A stretch of DNA of 8,100 nt from Methanobacteriota archaeon (GTDB lineage: Archaea > Thermoplasmatota > Poseidoniia > Poseidoniales > Poseidoniaceae), in assembly GCA_018645535.1 (NCBI GenBank), contig JABGWN010000139.1, positions 1 to 8,100 on the forward strand, in the 5' to 3' direction. Below, piece after piece: positions 1-6,913 of this stretch. Under the pieces are notes generated by a model that was given only the letters and a program-made list of their open reading frames with translations, did no database searches and was not told the origin of the DNA. Position 1 is the first letter of the stretch. Each line of letters begins with the position of its first letter. The position numbers and the translations under genes were made by a program.

Positions 1-483
1 CTTATTCGGTTGAAGGAAATTAAGGACCGCTTTTCCGTTTTCTCTGAGATTGATCAGGGAGTCTCGGACACGGTTTTCTCTGTTTACTGACAATGATATA
101 ACTGCGAGCGGAGGTGAATTTGCAACGATGGATACCGATGTGTATGGTGCTAAATTTCGGATGCCATTGTTCGATTCGGTTCCAAGCATAACAAGTGGTC
201 TTGGACTAACTAGATTCGAAAGAAAGAGTGAACGTGCCTGGTGTTCCATCTCACCTAAGTCATGCTCAGATGCTTCTTTGTGGAGGGTTGGATTATCCCT
301 AGGGAACCATCTATTGAGTTCACCAGCTTGGATTTCTTCCAATGCATGGCGGGTAAATTCCCGGTAGGTTTCCCATTGTGGGATTTCTTCGGTGTCCCCT
401 CTTGCCTCCTTGCGAAGGATCGATGCATCCGCATATTCGATACATTTTGTAAGAAAATCAATGACGTGTTGCCTGCCTTCCAT
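1..483 (-). CDS. Flavin reductase-like FMN-binding protein, 3' end cut off by window
   Basis: The frame is open from an ATG at 483 down to base 1, giving 161 residues with no stop, so the gene continues past the left edge. Residues about 83-161 look like the flavin reductase-like split-barrel (COG1853/DIM6-NTAB type). The motif LVSPRPLVMLGT (91-102) matches the family's 'sPRPiaLvsT' strand, NLAPYTSVS (110-118) matches 'NLAPfSfF', SPPLAVISL (123-131) matches 'nPPlvmfsi', and RDSLINLRENGKAVLNF (140-156) matches the 'KDTlrNirEtgeFvvNi' segment. These proteins bind FMN and either reduce free flavin or act as small oxidoreductases. The exact substrate cannot be read from this part. Residues 1-80 form a charged, mostly helical extension (key run RWFPRDNP at 58-65) that I do not recognise. 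The ATG lies 1 nt after the acetyltransferase stop and is preceded by a strong AGGAGAGGT ribosome site (496-488), so the gene is the distal member of the operon and probably translationally coupled. The family call is fairly secure and the role is not. Confidence 0.82.
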   Translation of the reverse strand, partial: MEGRQHVIDFLTKCIEYADASILRKEARGDTEEIPQWETYREFTRHALEEIQAGELNRWFPRDNPTLHKEASEHDLGEMEHQARSLFLSNLVSPRPLVMLGTESNNGIRNLAPYTSVSIVANSPPLAVISLSVNRENRVRDSLINLRENGKAVLNFLQPNK

Positions 484-484
484 C

Positions 485-964
485 TTAACCTCTCCTTTCT
501 TCGTATTCATTCCGTTGCATGTGAAACGAGGCAGGGTTCCCTTTCCAAACTTCACCATCAGGTATAGATTTCGTTAAAACTGATCCAGCCCCTAGTACGG
601 CGTTTACCCCAATGGTTACACCGGGAAGAATCGTTGTACCTCCACCAATGATGGCCTTTTCACGTATTGTAACTGAAGACCACTTGTCCTTATCTCCTGA
701 AGGAGGGTACTTGTCATTTAAAATGGTGGAATTTGGCCCTATGAACACGTTCGATTCTATCTTAGTGCAATCAGAGATGTAGGTTGATCCTTGAATTCTT
801 GTCCCATTACCAATTTCTACGGAACGTCCTATGTGGCACATAGCTCCAATGACAATGTCGTTTCCGACGATTAATCCTTTTCCGATATAGCAAGGTTCGT
901 ATGCTTTCGACGTAGAATTGAGGGGGACGGGTTTCCCTCCGATGTCCTCTTGCATGGTTTTCAC
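485..964 (-). CDS. Hexapeptide-repeat (left-handed beta-helix) acetyltransferase, WbpD/WlbB/QdtC-like
   Basis: The 159-residue protein is made almost entirely of hexapeptide turns: IGKGLIVGNDIVIG (27-40), IGRSVEIGNGTRIQG (45-59), then IGGGTTILPGVTIG and VLGAGSVLTKSIP (106-135). It ends in the typical WKGNPA (140-145). The loop FIGPNSTILNDKYP (74-87) is the signature of acetyl-CoA-dependent N-acetyltransferases acting on UDP- or dTDP-linked 3-amino sugars (WbpD, WlbB, QdtC, FdtC), where the NDKYP Asn lies at the active site. Such enzymes work as trimers in the cytoplasm and supply sugars for surface glycans or protein glycosylation. It is slightly shorter than those relatives (about 190 residues), mostly at the C-terminus. 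The start used is GTG at 964, which overlaps the peroxiredoxin stop by 4 nt (GTGA). ATG at 955, with GGAAGAG upstream, is the alternative and would remove three residues. The neighbours are redox proteins rather than sugar-pathway genes, so the substrate is open. The fold is secure and the sugar specificity is inferred. Confidence 0.85.
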   Translation of the reverse strand: MKTMQEDIGGKPVPLNSTSKAYEPCYIGKGLIVGNDIVIGAMCHIGRSVEIGNGTRIQGSTYISDCTKIESNVFIGPNSTILNDKYPPSGDKDKWSSVTIREKAIIGGGTTILPGVTIGVNAVLGAGSVLTKSIPDGEVWKGNPASFHMQRNEYEERRG

Positions 965-1446
965 TCTTCCAATGAGAGTTCACGGAGTAACATCTCGACA
1001 TGCCCCTTAGCTCGAACATTGTATCTGCACCAGTCGATAGTACCCTCGGGGCCTATGACAAACGTTGAACGAACGCATCCCATGTATTCTCTTCCGTAGT
1101 TTTTCTTCATGCGCCAAGTTCCGAATTGATCATGAAGAGTTCCGTCTGTATCGAGGAGCAGTGGAAAGTTCAGGTCCTGTTTGGAAATAAAGTTCTGGTG
1201 TGACTTTTCTGAGTCTTTGGAAACACCGAGGACTTCGTAGCCTTCTGATTTGAGTCTGGCCATGTTGTCTCGGAAGTCACACGCTTGCTTAGTGCAGCCA
1301 GGAGTTGAGTCTCGAGGGTAGAAATACAAGACAACGCTCTTACCATTTTCAATGTAATCGGACGAAGTATGGGTTACTCCGTTTGAATCAGTGGCAGAAA
1401 AAGCAGGTGTTTTCATACCTACTTCGAGTGTTATCGCATCGGACAT
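961..1446 (-). CDS. bcp: Peroxiredoxin, Bcp/PrxQ type (thioredoxin-dependent peroxidase)
   Basis: This cytosolic 161-residue thioredoxin-fold peroxidase reduces hydrogen peroxide and organic hydroperoxides, normally using thioredoxin as donor. The diagnostic motif is FYPRDSTPGCTKQACDFRD (42-60). Cys51 in TPGCT is the peroxidatic cysteine and Cys56, five residues on, is the resolving cysteine of the atypical 2-Cys Bcp/PrxQ group. VLYFYP before it and GVSKDSEKSHQNF after it are typical, as are FPLLLDTDG and the strand RSTFVIGPEG, which carries the conserved active-site arginine. Length is normal for the family. I start at ATG 1446 because AGGT lies 6 nt upstream (1456-1453); an in-frame TTG at 1461 would add five residues (MLGWA) without a better ribosome site. 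It is the first gene of the minus-strand operon, and its stop overlaps the acetyltransferase start. A TATA-like box at 1488-1483 is placed to give a very short leader. Confidence 0.93.
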   Translation of the reverse strand: MSDAITLEVGMKTPAFSATDSNGVTHTSSDYIENGKSVVLYFYPRDSTPGCTKQACDFRDNMARLKSEGYEVLGVSKDSEKSHQNFISKQDLNFPLLLDTDGTLHDQFGTWRMKKNYGREYMGCVRSTFVIGPEGTIDWCRYNVRAKGHVEMLLRELSLEE

Positions 1447-1482
1447 AGCCCAACCTAACAACCATTTGTCATGAATGCTTGG

Positions 1483-1488
1483 TTTATG
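1483..1488 (-). promoter_or_regulatory. Putative TATA box for the peroxiredoxin operon
   Basis: On the minus strand the sequence reads GGCATAAACC (1490-1481), with CATAAA as the TATA-like core. An archaeal transcription start about 26 nt downstream would fall near 1459, leaving a leader of roughly 13 nt that still holds the AGGT ribosome site before ATG 1446. The spacing fits well, but the box is not a strong consensus match. Confidence 0.4.
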
Positions 1489-1532
1489 CCTGGTTTTCGT
1501 CGTAAAAGAATCACTGCGTTGCTATGCATAAT

Positions 1533-1542
1533 GATTTAAATC
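1533..1542 (+). promoter_or_regulatory. Putative TATA box or palindromic operator for the plus-strand surface-protein unit
   Basis: GATTTAAATC is a perfect 10-base palindrome with TTTAAA at its centre, and it sits in the most A/T-rich part of the divergent intergenic region. As a TATA box it predicts transcription from about 1563. That lies downstream of ATG 1552 and upstream of ATG 1612, which is one reason I prefer 1612 as the start of the first gene. Being symmetric, it could equally serve the opposite direction or bind a dimeric regulator. An 8-base palindrome, TATGCATA, lies just upstream at 1523-1530. Confidence 0.4.
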
Positions 1543-1611
1543 TAATGCGAAATGAATATCCGTGGCTTTTTTGCCAATTGTTTGATAAACTGCCCGAATA
1601 CACGGAACTTC

Positions 1612-2043
1612 ATGGCGGGTCCAAGCATGTCGCGAAGATGCCGCAAATATTTGAAGAAAATTCAGCGTGCGAAGGCGAAATATGATCTTCAGACCATAGC
1701 ATCAAGCATTCAAAGTGAGTTGGATCGCAGGAATATCTCCTACGATGAAGCCCTCACGTTAGGGAACTTCATTCAGAACCGTGCGGACCAGTTGCCGGGC
1801 AATTCAATTGTCTATGCAGTATCGGACAGGGACGCTTATCGCCGCACGCTGGAGATATATCTCCGGGATGCTCTCCTTACTCGCACCGAGCAACTCCTTC
1901 TATGGGAGGAGCGCAGGCGACTAGGGATTTCTGACGAGGAACACGAGCTCCTATTGGCCCAGTTACTTGAAATCTGGAAATCTCAAGGTAAGTCCGTCAC
2001 AATTCAACGATTTGAGAAAGCAGGAGGTTCATCAAATGCTTAA
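1612..2043 (+). CDS. Small charged helical protein of unknown function, first gene of the surface-protein unit
   Basis: I do not recognise a named family. From ATG 1612 the product has 143 residues, no signal peptide and no membrane segment, so it is probably cytosolic. It is almost wholly helical and rich in Arg, Glu and Leu. A basic N-terminus (SRRCRKYLKKIQRAKAKYD) is followed by ISYDEALTLGNFIQ, then by LTRTEQLLLWEERRRLGISDEEHELLLAQLLEIW near the C-terminus. That last run resembles the 'LT..E..LL..LR..LGIS.EEH..LL' helical-hairpin motif seen in many archaeal and bacterial regulatory proteins, which suggests protein-protein interaction. The start is uncertain. ATG 1552 would add 20 residues of unconvincing sequence (FFANCLINCPNTRNF) and lies upstream of the likely transcription start, while ATG 1627 is also possible. 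The gene ends with TAA at 2041-2043, overlapping the giant gene's start by 8 nt, and its last codons carry that gene's ribosome site. This implies coupled expression and possibly a shared process. Confidence 0.68.
   Translation: MAGPSMSRRCRKYLKKIQRAKAKYDLQTIASSIQSELDRRNISYDEALTLGNFIQNRADQLPGNSIVYAVSDRDAYRRTLEIYLRDALLTRTEQLLLWEERRRLGISDEEHELLLAQLLEIWKSQGKSVTIQRFEKAGGSSNA
2022..2028 (+). promoter_or_regulatory. Ribosome binding site fixing the start of the giant surface protein
   Basis: AGGAGGT is a near-perfect complement of the 16S rRNA 3' end and lies 7 nt before ATG 2036. It decides the start: the same frame is open further upstream to ATG 1967, but that start lacks such a site and would put 23 polar residues ahead of a clear signal peptide. 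Confidence 0.8.
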
Positions 2044-5000
2044 GCAGAAAGGTATACCAGTTCTACTCGTTACTCTATTCCTGATTCAATTGGCTTTGCC
2101 ATTTGCTGATGCTACTGAGACATCCGGTCGCGCAGGTCCTGATTTCCAAGTCACTGCTATGAAGTTTGACGGTGCAGGTTCAGTCATTAACGGGTCGTTA
2201 ATCTTAGCCCCTGATGTTCATACAGTCCGAATCGATGTTTCCAATGTAGGTACGACGGCTGGTAGTGCTTTCCTTTCACTGGTTCACAAAGGCTCTCCGA
2301 GCGCTGCCGAGAGTACGATCGACACGGTGGACCTTGGTTCAATCCCAGGTGGTTCTGCTAGTACGACCTATTTGCTTTCATTTACAGCTACAACAGGGCC
2401 TTCTCAAACCTTATTCGCAAGAGTATCGAGTACTAATGACGGTAACCCGGCGAACGACGAATATCGAAGAGATTTCAACGTCGAAACTCTCCATGAGGGG
2501 AACATCATAGCAGATACACTGCCAACCATTGCTTCCGGAAACGCGAACGTCGTTCTAAACCGTCAGAGTCACTCTTTTGATATAACCGTCAGAAACGACG
2601 GGGTAATGGCCACCAGTGCTGTTATGCAATTTGTTCTTACGAACGCCTCTGCAACGCCTTCGACTGTTAGCGTGTGGTCTAATACTCAAATCATGCAACC
2701 GGGTTCGATTTACGATCCATCCGAGGGTAAGATACTAACGGGTACTTTCTCTGCTTCTACACTGAGCGGTCTTTGGAACATGTCGGTCCATGTCGTACTC
2801 AATGGCACTGGGTGGACTCAGACACAAACCTACAAAGAATTCGATGTTGTTTTCAGCGATTATAGCGCCGAAATGGTTGGTCCTTCAGATCGCACAACAT
2901 CTCCCGGTGATTCGGCCACGCTGTATTACGTAATTCGAAATACGGGCAGTTCCATCGACTCCTTCAGCATCCAAGTATCGAGCACATTAGGATGGGCATC
3001 GACGGCTCTGGATTCGACAATCACTCAATTCATTAACATAGGGGCGACGACAACATTGAGCGTCCAAGTAACAGTACCGCAAGCTGCTCTTTTGTCACAG
3101 ATTGATATTGTATCGTTATCGATTACATCTGCTGGAAGTGGATATGTCCTATCCGAAACGACTCGCGTCATGGCGGGAGAATCTCTCCAGGCAACAGTCG
3201 ACATTACGGATGTGACAACGATGGTTGTACCTGGTCAAACCAATCCCCTACCAACCATGGCTTTCACCGTTGAAAACACAGGCAATGCCCCTAGTTCGTT
3301 CAATCTTGTTTCAGGGCTCTCAGTCAATGCTCTGAATTGGAATCACACTATTTCTATTAGTAATACAGGAGAATTACAGGTCGGAGAAATCGTTACCGGA
3401 TTCATCACCTTGGAAGTTCCGCCTATCCAGATGCCTCTCGACCCTGCAGAGTACAACCGTGCCGGAGATAGCCTGAGTGCCTACATTTTTGCTGAAGCTG
3501 TCTCTGGAAGTATTCCTACGTCTGATACAGGTCAAATCGAAGTACGTCCAGTCATCACAATCGATCCTGGGCTTCCAGTAGAAACTATGATATTAACAGA
3601 AAGCGATGTTCTCAATGCGGGCCAATCTAAAGGAATTGATGAGATTTTTGCTCTTAACGTACAGGTACGGCATAATCTTGCTTCTGACATCACTGAAACC
3701 GTGGATGTTGCAATAAGCGTCGGGGACATTTCCTTCGAAGCCGCATCGTCTGGAGGATTTAACGAAGTCGATCGATGGAATGCAACGTTGACTCCAGAAG
3801 AATCCTTGGGCCTTTCTTTAGGAGATAGTTTCGCAGCTTCACTCGGTGTTCAGAGTCAAACAGGACAAGTACCTCTTGCAGGAATTATTAAAATTCCAGT
3901 CACAACAACCCCTACGTTAGGTACAGTGCATGTCGCTAACGCAGTATACTCTTCCCCCATTACTCAAGAACTCTCAATTGTTATCCCGAAGGTAATCGAT
4001 GGCGAAATTACAGAAACTGGCCCACTTCCAGCAAATGTTGGCGTCGATACAGATTTCATGTTCACGTTTGGTAATACCGGTAATGACCGTTCTTCCTATC
4101 GTTTAGAAATAGTTCAAAATTTGCCTACTGGGTGGGATGCAAGTCTCACGACGGCTAGTCCTGATAACACAATAGTGGACCTTGCTAGCGATTTAGAGGA
4201 CTATCCACTATCATCCGGAGCACATCTCTCACTCGTTACTCTAACGGTAAAGACCGACCCATTGGCTCAAGCAGGCCTAGATCAACCCCTTACCATACGC
4301 TTCTATGACCTCGATACCGGAGCTTATGTTGGCGAGCAAACTATGGATATCCGAGTTGGTGAAACAGTAAACGCTTCTCTCATGCCAGCGAATCAAACGA
4401 TTGAGGCAACCCCTTATGAATCACCATCTGCTTTTGTTGTGATTAAGAATTCTGGTAATGGGCCGACAACGTACAGTGTTTCCCTCGATGACGGGGGATA
4501 TGATGATGTCGCGTTTGAACTTGATACATCAAGCAGTGTCATCATAGCCGCAGGATATGAATCTTCAGTCCGAGTCAACATCATTCCAACACAAGAAGCC
4601 AGCGCTGATAAATTCTACATGGCTAATTTGACTGTTTCCATGATTGATGAAAACGGCTCTTTGGTCGAATTGTATGCAAACATTGTTGCAAACATGTCTG
4701 AGGTTCATGATGTTCTTATTAGCACACCCGACAGTCTTGCTGCGGTCCCAGGTACCATTGTCACTTTACCATTCGATCTCGAAAATACAGGCAACCTTGT
4801 TGAAACAGTCAATGTAAACATCTCTGTCGATGGAGGATGGGATACAACGCCAGTTATCCAGACCTTTACAATTCCAATTGATGGAGCCTCTTCTGGTACC
4901 TTTGATATTACTATTCCAGCACTTGATGGTACAGATGACATGCTTAACGGTGCAATCCATGATGCAAACATTACGGTTTCGAACACTGCTACTGGTGAGG

Positions 5001-6913
5001 TGTATGTTGAAACCAAGGTAGAACTTCTCGTCGCCCCAGTTTTCACTTACACACTCGATGGATGGGGGAATGAATATTTCTTCCATCAAGGCGATAATCG
5101 TGAATGGACTGCAACTATCACAAATACAGGAAACAAAGATGTTGTTGTAAACGTTGGATACCAAATCTTCATGCCTGGTCTTACTATTGAAAGCAATGAC
5201 TGGAGTCTATCTACATCTCCTACGCAGTTGTCATTACCAAGGAACGTCCCAGTATCGTTGACAGTAGGTGTTAATGCGGTTGAGACAAATCCAGATTTGA
5301 CAACTGCAGCTGACTTCCGCATCACCCTTACTCCTACAGATGTCGATATTGATGGCAGTGGGGAATTTACAACTGAATTAAAAATGAAGCGTTTGTTCGA
5401 CATAGGCTATGCAAATCAACTTAAGGCTCCTGCGAATAATGATCCAATTGCAGTCTTTATACCATACTCTCACATTCCTTCATCTAATGATGCACCTACA
5501 AATTACTCCATAGAAATATGTGGTATAACTCGTCTATTGGATTTTAATGCAATAGGCCTCTTAGAGGATGATTATGTTTGGAATATTTCCATCATTAACC
5601 TTGAAGGTACTGAATCCACTCACTATCTTAACTTGACACAGCCATGTGTTCCTGGAACAAACGTCATCGAACTACCTCTGCGAGCCAAGTATGTACAATC
5701 GCCTCCATTGACCTTCATGGTTAAGGTGCCTGACCGGCCAAACATCCTTCCAGGAGATGGCTTTGACTTGGATCTACGCCTCTATCATCCTGATGAGCAT
5801 AATGGCTACACCGTATACACCGAAGAAACCTTCACATTTGCTCTGGATGAGTATGCCGATCCAATGATTGACAAATTCTCACAACGTATTGTCGATGCTG
5901 ATGGTAACGAACTCGATGAATTGATGGAAGGTCAAACAGCATATCTTGAATTCACTTTAAAGAACGAAGGTACAGCATTAGCACTGGGCGTCAATTCAAA
6001 TCTTGAGTGCACAGGGCTCGTCATTAACGACAAAACACCTGTTGTCCCCTTCTTACCTGAAGGGGCTGAAGAAACTCTTCGTTGGCAGGTTACTGGTGAG
6101 ACTCTTGATTGGTGGGAGCAAGGTGTAGATGCAGATTGTACAGTCTCGATCGTTTCTTCCTATGCTTTGGGCAACATCGATATTAACGACGTAGTAGAAT
6201 TTGAACAAACAGTGGACTCAAGTGCTCCGGCTCCGATTACAGTACTTGCAGGCTTTGGAATTGCATTGATTATTACAATTGGTTTATTGGGTCTTACAAA
6301 TCAGAATGAGAAATACAGACTTGGTGCTGTTTATTCCGGCGTAATCATGCTTGGTTTCTCGTTCCACCTGCTTGATTACATCTGGTGGGGTCCAACTATC
6401 ATCGCTATCACCGCACTATGGGTATGGCGCATGGCATGGCGAAGTAGTGAAGAATTTAGATATATTCACGAAGATTACCAGCGTGCTCGAAAAGGTATCT
6501 CGACCATTTACGCAGATCACTTCCAAGCATTGGCAGACTCTAGGAGGCAACTTACAGTAATTCTCAGCCTTCCTCTTCTTGGGTTTGTAGCCGTTATTCT
6601 GGGATTACCTCCGCAGATGTCACCTGATGAAGCAAATTTGATTTCTCTCGTTGGCTACATCCTCCTCTCTACAATCGTCGTTTGGATTATCCTACGACGT
6701 TCGAACAACATGTATGGTTCGCTCTACGGCCGCTTAACTGACATCGAAGTCAAAGCAACACGAATTGAACGTGATCTCGGCGACCCTGCGCGTTTACTCA
6801 ATGATCTTGCCATGGAAGGACTTGACCTATCAGCAATCATCGAACCACCCCAGCCTGCAATTGCAGCTGAGTCAAACGAGGAGGTGATGTCTGATGGCGA
6901 AGAGCAAAACTGA
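2036..6913 (+). CDS. Giant surface protein: signal peptide, NEW3/CARDB-like beta-sandwich repeats, five C-terminal membrane helices
   Basis: The protein has 1625 residues. Residues 1-26 are a Sec signal peptide (LKQK, then a hydrophobic core, then LPFADA). The ectodomain runs to about 1400 and holds at least nine beta-sandwich repeats, each with a 'strand-N-(T/S/V/E/D)-G' motif: near residues 66 (VSNVGT), 183 (VRNDG), 302 (IRNTGSS), 413 (VENTGNAPSS), 678 (FGNTGND), 803 (IKNSGNGP), 915 (LENTGN), 1028 (ITNTGN) and 1308 (LKNEGT). Spacing is typically 111-125, as in NEW3/CARDB modules. There are at least 16 N-x-S/T sequons and only four cysteines (1162, 1204, 1325, 1368). Membrane helices lie at about 1403-1420, 1429-1451, 1452-1468, 1506-1524 and 1536-1553. 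Basic residues after helices 1, 3 and 5 put the tail (1554-1625) in the cytoplasm. It is probably a glycosylated stalk or adhesin anchored in the membrane. The gene overlaps both neighbours (8 bp and 20 bp) and lies two genes before an archaellin. The architecture is clear and the function is inferred. Confidence 0.9.
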   Translation: MLKQKGIPVLLVTLFLIQLALPFADATETSGRAGPDFQVTAMKFDGAGSVINGSLILAPDVHTVRIDVSNVGTTAGSAFLSLVHKGSPSAAESTIDTVDLGSIPGGSASTTYLLSFTATTGPSQTLFARVSSTNDGNPANDEYRRDFNVETLHEGNIIADTLPTIASGNANVVLNRQSHSFDITVRNDGVMATSAVMQFVLTNASATPSTVSVWSNTQIMQPGSIYDPSEGKILTGTFSASTLSGLWNMSVHVVLNGTGWTQTQTYKEFDVVFSDYSAEMVGPSDRTTSPGDSATLYYVIRNTGSSIDSFSIQVSSTLGWASTALDSTITQFINIGATTTLSVQVTVPQAALLSQIDIVSLSITSAGSGYVLSETTRVMAGESLQATVDITDVTTMVVPGQTNPLPTMAFTVENTGNAPSSFNLVSGLSVNALNWNHTISISNTGELQVGEIVTGFITLEVPPIQMPLDPAEYNRAGDSLSAYIFAEAVSGSIPTSDTGQIEVRPVITIDPGLPVETMILTESDVLNAGQSKGIDEIFALNVQVRHNLASDITETVDVAISVGDISFEAASSGGFNEVDRWNATLTPEESLGLSLGDSFAASLGVQSQTGQVPLAGIIKIPVTTTPTLGTVHVANAVYSSPITQELSIVIPKVIDGEITETGPLPANVGVDTDFMFTFGNTGNDRSSYRLEIVQNLPTGWDASLTTASPDNTIVDLASDLEDYPLSSGAHLSLVTLTVKTDPLAQAGLDQPLTIRFYDLDTGAYVGEQTMDIRVGETVNASLMPANQTIEATPYESPSAFVVIKNSGNGPTTYSVSLDDGGYDDVAFELDTSSSVIIAAGYESSVRVNIIPTQEASADKFYMANLTVSMIDENGSLVELYANIVANMSEVHDVLISTPDSLAAVPGTIVTLPFDLENTGNLVETVNVNISVDGGWDTTPVIQTFTIPIDGASSGTFDITIPALDGTDDMLNGAIHDANITVSNTATGEVYVETKVELLVAPVFTYTLDGWGNEYFFHQGDNREWTATITNTGNKDVVVNVGYQIFMPGLTIESNDWSLSTSPTQLSLPRNVPVSLTVGVNAVETNPDLTTAADFRITLTPTDVDIDGSGEFTTELKMKRLFDIGYANQLKAPANNDPIAVFIPYSHIPSSNDAPTNYSIEICGITRLLDFNAIGLLEDDYVWNISIINLEGTESTHYLNLTQPCVPGTNVIELPLRAKYVQSPPLTFMVKVPDRPNILPGDGFDLDLRLYHPDEHNGYTVYTEETFTFALDEYADPMIDKFSQRIVDADGNELDELMEGQTAYLEFTLKNEGTALALGVNSNLECTGLVINDKTPVVPFLPEGAEETLRWQVTGETLDWWEQGVDADCTVSIVSSYALGNIDINDVVEFEQTVDSSAPAPITVLAGFGIALIITIGLLGLTNQNEKYRLGAVYSGVIMLGFSFHLLDYIWWGPTIIAITALWVWRMAWRSSEEFRYIHEDYQRARKGISTIYADHFQALADSRRQLTVILSLPLLGFVAVILGLPPQMSPDEANLISLVGYILLSTIVVWIILRRSNNMYGSLYGRLTDIEVKATRIERDLGDPARLLNDLAMEGLDLSAIIEPPQPAIAAESNEEVMSDGEEQN
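2210..6000 (+). repeat. Protein-level tandem array of NEW3/CARDB-like beta-sandwich modules
   Basis: This span encodes the repeated ectodomain modules of the giant surface protein. The repeats are visible only in the protein, as recurring N-T-G-N type turns every 111-125 residues, often followed 15-25 residues later by a GW or W position (LGWAST, LNWNHT, TGWDAS, GGWDTT). The DNA itself is not a recognisable direct repeat, so the modules are old and diverged. Two intervals, about residues 414-677 and 1029-1307, are long enough for two modules each but lack a clean motif in the middle. Confidence 0.75.
6878..6886 (+). promoter_or_regulatory. Ribosome binding site for the 330-residue coiled-coil protein
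   Basis: GAGGAGGTG lies 7 nt before ATG 6894, inside the 3' end of the giant gene. It supports ATG 6894 as the start and shows that the 20-bp gene overlap is real. Confidence 0.8.

Noticed and set aside
50..577. Plus-strand open frames at the left end
   Set aside because: The minus strand carries a continuous flavin reductase-like frame with recognisable motifs and a tight operon position, so these are antisense shadows.
1545..1682. Short frame of 46 codons on the plus strand beginning at ATG 1545
   Set aside because: It starts upstream of the likely transcription start, has no ribosome site and overlaps the better-supported small helical gene in another frame.
1967..2035. Upstream extension of the giant gene to ATG 1967
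   Set aside because: It adds 23 polar residues before an obvious signal peptide, overlaps the preceding gene by 77 bp and lacks a ribosome site, whereas ATG 2036 has AGGAGGT at ideal spacing.
4705..5403. Minus-strand open frames of 105-132 codons inside the giant gene
   Set aside because: They are low-complexity antisense shadows of the Thr/Val/Asp-rich repeat protein, with no motifs or ribosome sites.
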